A stretch of DNA of 64,000 nucleotides from positions 129,845-193,844 of the forward strand of contig VWZL01003407.1 of assembly GCA_013396915.1 (NCBI GenBank), given 5' to 3'. The notes beneath the pieces are model-generated. The model made no database searches. It was not told the DNA's origin and saw only the letters and a program-made list of their open reading frames with translations. Positions 48,606 through 61,500 of the stretch are shown here, one piece after another; position 1 is the first letter of the stretch, and each line of letters opens with the position of its first letter. The DNA is from Stercorarius parasiticus (taxonomy: Eukaryota > Chordata > Aves > Charadriiformes > Stercorariidae). Position numbers and translations under genes: made by a program.

Positions 48606-51600
48606 ATTAAATAACATTTATATTTTCATGGGTATTTATATTATTTTTTTATTCTATAGCTCAGTTATTTCTACAGATATACTGGTATTTTGGTTGATGA
48701 CTGTAGCTGGTTTGGCAAGAATTTAATGTTAAAGATAGCGGAGTCATTATTTTGTTACAGATTTCAAAAATATTATTTTTATGGTATTTTCTAGTAAATC
48801 CTATTCCAAAAATCATAATTCTTGGGCTGTAAATGAACTATATTAGAAAAAAATTAACAAGCCTGTACTGTTTAAAATAGTCCTATTAAATTTGCAAGAT
48901 GTCTGTTTACACAGGTAAAACTTAAGGTTGTTTTAGGAATCTGAAGACAGCTGTAGAAAGGAACTAAGTTAAGCAACAAATTTTAATTCATAATTTGAGT
49001 ATGGGGTTTGACAAATTTCAAAGAAGAGGCAGCTTATCTTCGTGATATAACAAGTCTCTTAAATAACTTTTAATGATACTTGAGGAATAAAATTCTGATC
49101 ATACTTTGCAGCCCTATCTTCTAGAGTCCACTCTCAGACCTGAGAGATTTTGGTATGTTTATTGGAGCTAGAGAACCAGATCAGTCCTCTTACAAAATTT
49201 CAAGAACTCATGAAGATTCGCTCTGTAATAAAACACCTTCAGGTTTGAGAGGTCCGTTCCCACCCAGAATCTAGTGGTAAGGCTAATCTCATTGGTAAAT
49301 CCTGGAGGAAACTGTCCTTCCTTGGATTTTAACCTAGCTTCAGTGTCAGAAGGTTTGTTTGCCCATTCTCTGAGTCATAAATGATTGACTGCTGATACTA
49401 GCTGCTCAGTGGTTTTGGCCTATCTCAAGTATTTTAAATAATGGGCAACTCTGCCTGTTCCTCCCTTCTCTGGCTTGATTGGACAAGATGCCACCTATGC
49501 ATCCAGGAAGAGACTGCAAGTATGACTTGCTGAGGTAGTCACTTTTTAATAATTTTTTTTCACCATTTTTTCAACTTTGTTGAGGGGCAGAAAGCTTAGA
49601 AAATCCCAAATCACAGTAATTTTCTTCCTTTTTTCTCTGCTTTATGTAAGAAACACGTTCCTAGTCCATTTTTCTAAAGTGGTCAATTTTGCTTTTCAGT
49701 TTTCCTGTAAACAAAATTTTAATAGTTAACATCTGCAGCATGCACTCTGACGATAAAAGTTTGGCAGGAAGAATGGGAGCTATTTATTGACTCAAAGGAA
49801 CACTGACATTTCAGAATACTTCTGTGTCTTTTTTTTCATCAGAAAGTTCAACTTCTGTATGTATGTCCTCCAGAAGCATTAGAGTGGTGATGTTTTCAGT
49901 CTGAGGTATCTTCTCATGTTAGCAGCAGGAGTAAACCAATGCAAATCTAAACAAAAAACACTAGCTAGAAAAACAGTAAATGAGAGAAGGCTGCTTGATA
50001 ACTTCAACCCAGTTTAGTAGTCTCACTTTTGAGATACTCAGAGTACTAAATGTCTCCTTTTTGGGGTTATGTAGAAGGGAAATTTTGTATTAAGATGTCA
50101 AGAATGCCTTAAGAAATTGTCACGGATATTTACTGGATAAGAAAGAATTGTTAAGAAAAAAAACTTTCTTTGTTAAACTGCAGTTCTCTTCAGCCCATAG
50201 TAAAAGCTTAAGAGCTCATTGTCGGGGCTTGGCAGTCATTGTCACTGGAATTTCCAGAAGAAAGTTCCTGATTATAAACACTTAAGTGAAGCGAAAAATC
50301 TAAAAGCTCAATCCTGTAGCTTGCAGCTAAGGGCAAGACCTTGGTAAACCAGCTGAGCAGAAACTTTCAGAACAACAAAGCTGCTATTCAGCTCAGGGCA
50401 CTTGAAGGAGTTTATGCAAAGTGATGTAAACAGTCCAGCAGTTGATTTTTTTTTTTTTTTATTAGCACTACTGTAGCAGCCTGGTGTCACGTTGTAACTC
50501 TGTCATATGTCTGTCTGTGTTTAAAGAGAAACTTCCAGTTGTGTTTGAATCCCTTTATTGAACTAGTAGAGTGGGACAAATGAAGAGAAGCTGCTAAGGA
50601 GAGAAGTTGCCAGTTTCTGTTTCCATGAAGTTGTTACTTAAAAGAAGCAAACAGTGAAATCACAGAAGTGAAGTGAAATTATTAGAGTAATAACACATAC
50701 AACAACATGTTCCTACTAAAGGGTCTTTCCAGAGGCATGAATGCTTAGTTTGTGTATCATCAGATGAGATCATTAAAAGCTTTCCTAACAGCTCTAAGAT
50801 TCCTGGGAGTAGTTCTCCAACTGACGAGTAATGCATGATGACGCTGCACAACTTCTAGTGGTAGTGATGCAAGTGGTGGGTGTATTGCATATGCATGGGA
50901 GGTACTTTTATGTGCCAAAATGTAAAGGTCTGCTGGAAATACTTGGAAGGTTTATGCTGGTATGGGTTTTTTTGGCCAGGAATAATGGAAAAATGGAGTG
51001 GGTTTTAACAAAGGTTCAGGCTCTCTACAATCTTATCTTCAAGTGGCAGCAGCAGGAATTTTATTTAGGGGTATTTGCTTTCCTAAGCTTCCCTTTCAGC
51101 GGTAAAAGCAACTAAATGTGTTAACCTTCAGTTTATTTGGTCTATTGTGATTGATTAATCTCAGCACATGCTGGTGTTCAAATGGAGAGTCCAAATTGCA
51201 TGGACTAGGAGAACTGGTTAGGCTGGCTCACTATGTTTCTGTCATGAACAGTGGGAGTCCCACTTTCTGAACTTCCAAGGAAGTCTTGAAAGGGAGTTCT
51301 TGCAGAGTGAGTTCTGCAAGTACTTTTTTGAGCAAGTCATTTGGGAAATGAAATCAGTTAGTGGCAGAAGCAGTCCTACTTACTGGGGATTAATATTGCC
51401 AAGAAATAACTGATAAAATAGTTGCATGTTTGATTCTGTAAATTACCATAATAGCCAGAAGTAGTTGAGAGAGATACGAGTCACAACCAGCAGAAGCCTT
51501 TTTGTTAATAAAGCTGTTACTAATAGCAAATAACTATTCACACAACACATTCACTTACTCGCACACTCATAATTACTCTGTAGGAGCAAAAACTGGGAGG

Positions 51601-54300
51601 CCAGTCCCAACCCCTGGGACCTCTGATTCCTAGGTAGGTAGTTTAGAAAGTCCCTCGAAGAACCCCTTGCTTCATCAGGCATGTCTATGTAACCCTATAG
51701 GGTTTTTTTTTTGCCTGCATGTAGCAACCACTACCTGCTTGTACAAGATCCAAGTTAATGCAACCCATGGTTGATACTAATGTAGGTAGTGGCTTTGTAC
51801 CCGGACAGCAGGCTCTTGATGTTCTGAATTTATCAGTTCTGGTGGATTTAACAGGACGACTGGTCTCCAGAGCTTATCAGTTCCTGGGAGACTTTCACAC
51901 GCTGCTTCTCAGCATGTAATCTTCTCAGCCTGCTTCTTGCTGGTAACCATTCCTCTATCCGGATCCATAGAACCCCTTCACACAAACTCGCACAGAAGGG
52001 GCCTTTATCACATGTAAACTTTTGACAAGGTAGTAAAATTATGCCCAGAGTCAACTTGTCTAGACCCTAAAGGGTCAAGAAAACATAGTTTTGATTTCTG
52101 AAAATCAGCAGATGTCAGTGGTTTCTGGCAGGTATGTATAAGAATGTTTCTAGTCCTCTGGCCAGGACAGTGATCAGCACGTAGACGTGTGCCTTGTGAT
52201 GGCTCTATTACCGCCCCTTTCAAAAGACAGATAGAAAAAGGAAGCCTGGCATAGGAAGTGTGAGCTGTGATGCCTAAATGCACTCTTATGTCCATCTTAG
52301 CACTTTGAAAGTCAGCATAATTTAAGGCCCTAAGAAGAGGGGTTGCATGTCAAAGAACTGTTTTTCCAGCCAAGTTGGTATAATAAATAAATTTATTTAT
52401 CATAGTGATTTTTCTCTGTCGTTCTCGGGCAGGAGAAATCTGACTGCTCTAGAGTAGTCTCTGTTGAATAGCAGTATTTCTTTTTTAAATGTGGGTGTAT
52501 GTAGATATTTCAGATCAACCAACAGGCTGCTGGCTTGTTCATGGTAGTGAGAGTTAAGCCTTCTCTCTCAGCTACTAATTTTTGTTTTCCCACAGCTTTT
52601 GGCAATTTGGGAACCGTGACAGTCTTATGACCGCTCTCTTCTGAATCATGCTGACTCTGCTAAGACAAAACAATAATGCTAGCATGTTTATCCATGAGTG
52701 AGTTATTCGTTAGAAACTATTAACAAAGATGATAGGGTCAGCAAAAGGAGTGTCCAAATAGTGGTGGTTTTCTTCTCCTCCCTTCTCTGGGAGATAATGA
52801 AGTTTTAAACAAGTGGAAGGTAAGTGCCAACGCCAAGTATTTAAAATCTTGAATAGATGTAAAGGCATGGCTTTGAGCGGTTTTGGTGGTGGTGGGTTTG
52901 GTTTCTTTCAGTTTTTTGTTTGGTTTTTTTTTTTCAGTGCTCTCTTCTCTGCACTCGAGGCATGCCACTGGGCAAGGACAAGGTGATCATCTTGATCAGT
53001 ACGTAGTAGGAATTTCTAGCCAAGAGAAAAGCTGTACCAAATCCTCCCAGGGGAAAGGCAAAAGAGTAGGAGGTTTAATGCTGCTGTTTAGTCATATTAA
53101 TTATTGCTTTAAGGAGGTGATACTACTTTGGTCTTTTTTGTGACCTCAGGTTTCTGGTATGTGGCAACATTACCCCTTGAATGTATTGAGAAATTAATTT
53201 GTAGGTGCAGACAGCAGCTGCATGTTTATAAATCACTTGGTTAGAGCAAAGACTGCCAAAGCGTGCAGGTTTCTGTCAGTCCAGTTCCTGCCTGAAGTCC
53301 TACATTCACAAACCCCTGTTGCTTAACTGTGGTATTTAGGTCAGATCCACAGGTTGGTAAAGCAGTCTCAGGCTAACTAATCCTCCTCCTTACTGGCTAA
53401 ATGGAGAGGTGGTGAATCATTTGCCTGGCTGCAATCCTTACCTGCGCAGAGAGGTATAAAGGTAAGTGCTTTGTAATGAGTCCTTCAAAACAGCCTGCGC
53501 TGCCTCTGTACCTGCCCCCTTTCCTCTCCCTGGAGCCCCAGTCACAGTTTCAAACAGAACATGTGATGTCGTCTTTTGTAATCCTGCTTTTGAAATGTTC
53601 TCGAGTGTGAGAGGAAAAGCAGAAGCTGCCAAAAACTTCCAAAATTCATGGTTGGTGGGAGTCTGCTGTTTCTGTACAGCCTGTGCTATTCCCTCCGCAC
53701 AGGCTCTGACGACGGTATATTTTGGGAGCTTCCCTCCCGCTCTTGCCCCAGTGATCAAATACTGAAGACCAAAAAGACAAACCCCTCTAAAATGCAAAAA
53801 ATTAACTTTGCTCACTTTATCTTGTAGGAAACAGGTATATTTTCTTTTCCAAGGGATAGAACTCTGCGAAATCAGATAATCTACAGATGAAAGTCACAAC
53901 CCTGATGCAAAGCGTACCTTGACGAAGCTTTCAAGTGCCTGGGGCACTCGAGCTAGTAATTGTGCAACAGAGAAGAAACTTCCTCTCTACACCCCTGACA
54001 CCACTTCCCAGCTGAGTACTTTGTGGCTATTTATGACAATAAGCTATTGGATTTTTTCAATTTTTTTTTTTTTTTTAAGATTTTTGCGATTAAGGTTTAT
54101 TCTTAATTCATCTCTACTTATTGGCAGTGGATTTTAGTGCCACCTACAATATTTTAAACCTTTGCTTTAATTTTGCTTCTTCTCAATCTCATTTAAGAAA
54201 ATTCAGCACTCATTGGATGTGTTAGCATACTACTACAATTTTTAGTCACTGTGAATTTTTAATACACAAGCTTTGTAGAACTCCAGAGAGGAGTGAATCC
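48606..54300. other. Intergenic sequence downstream of FANCB
   Basis: No exon was recognised on either strand. An 18-bp perfect AT palindrome lies at 52383-52400. T-runs lie near 50446-50460. Human synteny places the 3' end of GLRA2 further on, on the minus strand here, but no GLRA2 coding motif is visible. Confidence 0.65.
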
Positions 54301-54346
54301 CTAGGAGTTTTGGGAGAATCTTTCTCCTTTCTTTTTCCAAAGTAGT

Positions 54347-55525
54347 ATGACATTTCTTAATGATGAAATCGTCCCGATGTCTCCATATGCAGACAACCTG
54401 TACCAGCTCCTCAATCCCCCCAAATCAGCTGCACAAGGTAATTACATCAGAGAGAATCGTGTAACATTGTAGGTGTGTATATTTTTCAACACAACTGTAA
54501 GAAGAAATGATAGGAGACAGTCAGACCAGTTCCGCACTCTTCCCTGTTTGTCAGCTTTTTTTTTTTTTTTTATTTGTCAGCATAGTCTAAAATAGTCACC
54601 GAGAGCTGTTGGGTTTGAAGATCCCATGAACTCTCTTAGAATATGCAGTGTGGGTAAGAATTAAATCACATTTGCGATCACCTTCATTAGATTAGGAATT
54701 CTTACCCACGCTGGAGAGTCAGTGTAGCGGTCGCGTCATATGTAGGAGTGGGGTTGGTTGCCTTTCACTGTCCCATCCAAAGGCTGTCCGTGAATTAATG
54801 ACAGGAAGATAAATACAACCACCAGCCTATGAATAACAGTAATTGCCACCTCAGCAGGAACAGAGCTGAAATTACAGGTTCCAGTGGGGGGTAATCACCG
54901 ATCGTCTAATGCTCATGGTTTCACTGGGATTATTTTTCCCTAATGACGTCCCTAACTTCCTCAAAGTACATGATTTATATTTAGTTACTCAAACACGGCA
55001 TTTCAGTTGTCATTTAACTAAAATGCTGAAGAACTTATAATGTCAGTTTACTCCATGTGGTTTCAAGTGATGTGCGCTACAGCATATTTTACGTGCCACT
55101 TGGTGAGAGGAGTGCCTGTGTAAATAAATGAAAAGAAATTATATTCCTGAGGTAATATCTTAGTGTTTTCATCTCACTGCAAAACTAAGTGAACTAATTC
55201 CGATGCGGAGTACCTCAGTAATGCACGCCACTTTCTCAATAAATGTGGTATCTTTTGTAGCTAGAGGTCAACTTTTAGTAATTTTATGGAAAGAATATAT
55301 TAGTTTCATTCTTTTCAAAGTAGCTCACTTTTTAAAAATGTGCTCTGAATGCATGTATTATTGCTTGATGACTGATACATTTCACCCAGCATCTGTAAAA
55401 TGCATGATACTTTATTACTGGGGTGTTTTACTTCAGAAAGAAATTGCTAATTTAAAAGCTTTTCTCCTTTTTTTAGGGTTGGACAATGAAATAGACTTGG
55501 CAGAAATAATCAGAGAAGATGAATA
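54347..55525 (+). CDS. Candidate two-exon gene for a 46-residue acidic protein, unrecognised
   Basis: Exon A coding part is 54347-54437 and exon B is 55477-55525, with TAA at 55523-55525. Exon A is preceded by a long pyrimidine tract ending CCAAAG and followed by donor CAAG/GTAATT. Exon B is preceded by TTTCTCCTTTTTTTAG. The donor leaves phase 1 and the acceptor restores it, giving 30 + 16 residues. The protein starts MTFLNDEIVPMSPYADN, has LYQLLNPP in the middle, and ends IDLAEIIREDE. It is acidic, with no signal peptide or membrane segment. ATG 54347 has A at -3, and an in-frame stop lies at 54302. The acceptor before exon A implies at least one more upstream exon, so this may be the 3' end of a longer or non-coding-leader transcript. 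I do not recognise the family. Confidence 0.35.
54631..54718. repeat. Inverted repeat able to form a long hairpin
   Basis: Left arm 54646-54662 (CAGTGTGGGTAAGAATT) pairs with right arm 54697-54713 (AATTCTTACCCACGCTG). This gives 17 pairs with one G-T wobble and a 34-nt loop. A further 5-bp stem (CTCTC 54631-54635 with GAGAG 54714-54718) closes the base, with a 10-nt bulge on the left side. It lies inside the intron of the candidate small gene. Function unknown. Confidence 0.6.
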
Positions 55526-58500
55526 AATGACGCGTGCTTATTGCATTTTCCCCAAACATGAATATATTATATTGTCTTCTGAAGTTATAACTAGATAATC
55601 CACTGAAATAACATAAACTGTATAATCTTCTCTGAAAAAAAAAAAATACTGAAAAGGCTTGGGAACAGAATAAATCGCCACTCTCTTTGCCCACCAAAGA
55701 GGTAGGAATTCGTGCAAACTACTATATTTACTTGATAAATTGATAAATTGACATGTTGTAGGCAAAAAGAGGATGAAGAACTGAGGCATCCTGTCATTTT
55801 GAAATTGAGTCGTCCTACACTAAGTACTCTTTCATACTGGCTGTTGAAAATACTTGGAGTGAATTGGATTCTTTAAAAATCCACATTAACCTTCTAAATT
55901 AGCAGCATGTCTGAATCGTAGAACATTAACAGTACCAATGACCCAGGATTTGAATGTTTTAAGTGACTGCGAATAGCCGGAGGTTATAATAATGATTACT
56001 TTAACATCATCTGTGCATATTTTTTTTTAGGTTGCTGGAATTTGTGGCATATTAGACAGCTCATACACATGTAAATCTACACAGTGATACAGCTAGTCTG
56101 GGGAGAACTCACTTCTCACGCTGCCATTCACAGGCCATCATCTTTCCCAGTACTATTTCTAATGCCCTCTTAACAGGCGGTGTTCAACCCACCCCACATA
56201 CCTCCCATGCTAGCATTGCAGCTGTGGAATTTAATTTTTGCCATACCCCTAAAGCCCAAGAATCTTTGCTTTTAAAAGTCACAAAACCTTTGACATGTCA
56301 GCATTTTGTTTTCATGTGGCTGGGAGGTAGCAGGTCATCTGTGTTACAGCTACAACTGTCCTTCCTCTCTGAATGTCTGTTTTTAAACCTCTTGAGATCA
56401 CAGGCAGTGCCTCCCGCTCTCCACTGCCTCCCCTTTCCCCATCCTGAACTCCTTTTTAGACCTCATATGCTTCTTGGTTTAAATCCTGGCCTCATCCAAA
56501 ACAACAGCAAGGCTTTCTGAGAGCTTCCAAGGTGTGGACGTCCCCGTCATGATTCAGAACCTGCTTTTCATCTCAGCAGTTTTCACGTACCCAGATTCAC
56601 AAGTATTCTACCCTTTTGCCCAGGCTTTTATCAGGAGTTAGTAGGTACAACTTGGCTGAATTTCAAAGTTAAAGGCAAAGAACTAATAACTAATAAACAC
56701 AGCAATAAATTTAGACTCGTGTTTATTTTGCAGTTAGTCACTGTTTATTTGAGTCTCTGTGGTTACTTATTTTTTATTTACACTGGCAACAGATGTGATG
56801 CTTCAATTTTATTTGAGATCGTTTGCAATAAAGCTGGCCAATTATGTGCCCATATTCAGTGAGGTAACAATACAGCTTGTATTGTTGTAAGTCTTCATGG
56901 CAAAGCATGCATTTTGAGGACTGGATGAACAAATACTAAAATACATTTGCTTTTGATACCAAAGGTGTGCTGGAAAAGAAAACCAGATTTCAGTTGAAAC
57001 TATGAGAAGTCATTAAAGTTACATACAATTTCAGGGCAAGGAAATAGCATTCCTTTTTCAAATTATAGTAGAAATACTATATGGGTTTTTCTTTTTCCTT
57101 TTAGGTTCGAATTCTTTTAATATCATAGCACAGAAATAAAGATACACTTAGGAGTTCATGTTTCCAACTTCTAACATAAAGTTTTAGACGCACAAAGAGT
57201 AACTCAAAAGCTAAATTGTCCTTGCTGGTACTCAACTAAACATCTCCAGAAGGAATTATCAAATTGTTTTGAGTGTGCCAGCCAAAGCATAAGGAGTTTT
57301 CTGGCCATTACCCTCCTACTCAAAAATCAAGTGACTTCCCTGTGACAGATACTATGAAGTGAAAAAGTGATATTGCAATAATTAATGTAGTTAAGCTATT
57401 TATCTGATGAGTTTGAAAGATGAAGAACACAAGCATTAGCCCAGCAGCGAGCTAGCTGTAGGGTACTCTGAGGTGATTTGTGAGACTGCAATTTGGGAAT
57501 CAGCTTGCTTCCTTTGAGGCTTTCTTTATATACTGCTTTAGTCTTCTGTGGATAGCGATGTTAGTACAGAACCTGTTATTTATCTTAAGCAGCTTCTACA
57601 AGATAGCTGATCCTGATATAATGCTTCAAAGACATCTGTTGCTTCTAAACAACATTGTTACCTAATATCGCTTACTGAAAAAAAACAGAAGCATATAAAT
57701 TCCTCAGCTGTTTCTTATACATTTAAACAGGGTTTATCTTTTCCCTTATCGGTCTACAAGTCTTATCTTTATTGCAGCTGATGTGCATTGATTTACCTCA
57801 CCTTCATTCTGGAATCCCTTATCAATCTCACCTCAGTAAACAGTGCTGAGCTTCTCCACTTATACTGCAATTACAAAACCATTTGCAAATTTGTGTTTTC
57901 CATAGGAAAAAAAAAAACAGAGTTGATTTTTTATTGTCTTAAAAACGTGACTGTATCACTGAAGAAAGAATAGAGAAGTTCATTTGATACCTGAGAAATA
58001 TTATTTCCAAAAGAAAAAAGTTATTTTGGTATATTATTTGAAGTTGGCAAAATATGGTCCTTCAAATACTCTTGGAAGAAACAAAGTTGTATTTAAATCT
58101 CCTTGTGACATTTACTTGAATTTAGCCCACAGCGTGTCTGCTGATTAATAATCAACGTTAGACTAAGATGCCGTTTGCTGAAAGCGCATCTGTCTGCAGT
58201 TGGCCTTTGTGGATACGTAAAAATAGCAGATGGTGCCGTAGGTGAGGCTGTTTGTCTCTGTGTACAGTGGATGTCTGCCTTCAAACTGCACGCAGAATTT
58301 TTAAGACGACCTTTTGTGGCTGCGTTTCGCAGCGGGGCAGGGAGGAAGTTTGCCATGACCACGAAACCGCTTTCCACCTCCCACCGTGCTGGTGCGGCCT
58401 CGCTGTCCTCTGCTGGGGAGGAGGTGGTCACTGCTTGGAGCAGCCTTGCAGTTGCTCCCACTGGTGGGCAAGGTTGGAGGAGAACCCTCCCTGGGATCCT

Positions 58501-61500
58501 CGGCCATGGGGATGGTGCTTGTCTAGGATCAAGCGTGCGTCAGTGCTTCCCAGCACAGTTTTGGCCAAGGATCTTCACCCATGGTCCCAGGGCACAGGTC
58601 AGGAGGACCGAGGGCCAATCCTGTGGGGCCAGTCTGGGAGGAAAAGGGCTTAGCAATGCAGAAGCAAGAGGGAGCAGCTGTGGGCCTGTTTTGGTTAGTG
58701 TTGACGCGGTCTGTGTGATTGGAGGTGGTTCACTCTTGCATGGCATGAAACCAAACACCAAAAGCCCTTTTGGTGACTGTCAGACCTCAGGGTGACCTCT
58801 TGCTGTAGTTCCTGTTTGCTTTGCCCAGTAAGTGTTTTGCAAGCCATCAGAGGAGCAGGCAAGATGGCTCAAAAAAACCCAACATGTGCAGCACTGGCCA
58901 GCTGAGTTCTCCACCCCGAGCAAGCAGTGTTTCTGGAGTGCCTCATCGCAGGGCTTGAGCTGGAGGGTGCCACAGGGCTGGGACTGCCGACTGCTGAGCG
59001 CTCGATAGCTTCTCTGCACCCTTCCAGCCCCAACCCAAAAGGTCAGTGAGAGAAAAGTCATTATGGAGTGATAACAGCAGAAATCAGGCCTGGGGCTTGT
59101 TGGACTGGAGCTTTGTTAGCCCAAGCCTTGTTGCATCCTCCCTTCCCTGGGAGAGGCTCCCCATGATTTTGGAGTTGGTGGCACTGGGGATGCTCTGCAT
59201 TCCCCAGCAGCTGCCACGGGATGTGCTGGCTTCGAGTGCCCCATGTCGCCAGCCCACAGGCAGGTGGCTCTCACTGTGGCTGCGATGCTACAGCTGGAGA
59301 TGATGCTCTGGGAGATGCTGTAGCAGAAATAGTGCTCCCACATGTATAAACAGCTCTGTGTACTGCTAAAGTGACAGTGGCAGGGTACTATACTGCTGGT
59401 TTATTTATATCTCTGGAAGCGCCATGAGCTTGGTAACAGAGCATCAGGTGTATCCTGTGAGTTATTTTGATTCTTCTTCCTCTCAACACAATCCTATTCA
59501 TAAAAATCCTTGTTTTTCTCCATCATTCTCAGTTTCTTGCCTGCAGTGATAGCTACCAAAAAAAGTTTGCCAAATTAACGGGCAGATCCCAGTTTGGGAG
59601 TTCTTTACTAGTGGCCCAGAGTAAAAGCTGTGTCTTCATCTGTTTGCACGTGGAGGACCGGGACACAGAAGCCTAGCTAGCCCCAGCACGGTCATGCTTT
59701 TCAGCTGCTGCTGGGCTGGGAATGACCCAGCTAAGAGACTTCGTGATTCAAACCTGAAGCAAAATCATTTTTTATGAGGCAGGTGGTTAGATGTCACTTT
59801 GCAATGCTGAAAAGTAAACATCTCCATTTCCAGTTTGAACACGAGTGCCACTGTCTGACTTTCTGTTCCCAGCACTAATTGACGGACCCATTTCCGAAGC
59901 TCTCTGCTGGCGGTGGGTGGATGCAGCCGGCAAGCCGAAGAGCGAACGTGTCGGGAAGGGACTATTTCTGACATTGTGGCTGAAGATTGGCAGTATGTGT
60001 GTGATGATTAGGATGCAGGTGAGGAATCATTTGCAGTGAGTAGGTTAATGCATTACTCTCATGCAGCTGTCTCACCTTTAGATGGACCTCATGTTTCAGT
60101 TCCTGCTTTTTGACAGAGAAACAGGCCAGCATGAGGGAGGTAAAGAAGTAGGTACGAAAACACCGTAATTCTTCAACTTCACTAACTCGACAATTAGTGT
60201 TCATGGCCCTGACTGCATGATTATGAGCCTTCAGGAAAAGGGGTGCAATGTTGAAGTGGGCAGAGGAAATAAATGGCTCAATAAAAGGCTCATGAGATGG
60301 ACTTTTTCTGAGAAATGGCCTCCTCCTCAGATGTAAATTGTGCTCCTTTGCAACATGTGCATTATGGAGATAATATTTCTGATGGAAACCAACTGGGAGG
60401 CTGCTCTCTTAAAGCATACTAATAAAGTCTAGTATTTGTTCAGGTGAATTAATACACTGTGACTTACTTTGCCTACACCCAGTAGTTTACTTACTTGCTT
60501 CATTTTTTTTGCAATTAGTAGGGAAAGGGACATCTCAACAGTCATATATCTACAGATGACTGTATGGGGAAATAACGGGTATGAGCTATGTACTTTTATG
60601 TCTTTGCTCAGCAAAAAATCAAGAGGCTTCCAGACTAGAGATGAAGGAGGACTTGGTGTATTTGTGTGTAGGAAAATGTTTATTTCCCTCATTTTATTTG
60701 CCCATTTTTTTTCGCTACTGCAGTATTATTATAAAGCATGCTTGTTTTTTCCTGGTAAGAAGTGCCAGGCCTGCTTTTAAAACAAAAAGACTTCCCAGCC
60801 CCCTGCACATGCCCAGGTAGTAAATGCCTAGAAGTAATTCTAGAAGCAAAGTTAAGGAGAGCATTTGTAATCAGTTTTTCTTCTTTCCAAAAGGCAGTTT
60901 TGCTTTCTGAAAGATTTTTTTCCTCCTTGATTTTGTCCTTCAAATGACAAACAAAACATTGACCTTTTTCTGGATGGTCTTTTTAATCCTTTGCTGGACC
61001 TGGAAGGCAATAGCGTTAACAGGAGATTTGAAATATGTGTTCTTTTCAGCTGAGAGCAAAGCTGTGCCCAAGGCACCTCTTAACACACTGAATTCGTACG
61101 TCCATGGACCATGAGGACTCAGCAACACTTACATCTCTGTCAGTACAAAGCAGTGGTTTGTATGACAGAAGGGAGGAGAGGAACTTGCTGCCTGGTTGCT
61201 TCCTAACTAGTGTGGCCTGTTTTGCTCTGATCTTGCTGGATTTGGTGAGACAACTGCCTTTTGGCAGCCCTCCGAGCCCAGTGAGGAGTGACCCAGCCAG
61301 GTGCGCACCTGCCTGGAAGGAAGGAAGGAAGGAAGGAGATCTGCACAGGAGCAGACACACAGACTGATGTGGCCCCTGCAGCTGCGGTCTGTATGTGGCC
61401 GCCCTGGTGCACCCAGGGGTGCCCAGAGTCACCCCCGAGGGACTCCAGCAGTTGTTTGCTTTTCTCTGTTTTACATGAGCCAAGGGGCAAGCCAAGCGAT

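Noticed and set aside
55203..55526. 107-codon plus-strand open frame ending in IREDE
   Set aside because: Only the last 16 codons look protein-like and they sit directly behind a strong acceptor; the upstream part is better read as intron.
58175..58795. 206-codon plus-strand open frame
   Set aside because: It begins at TTG, not ATG, lies in a GC-rich stretch with open frames on both strands, and its composition resembles no protein family.
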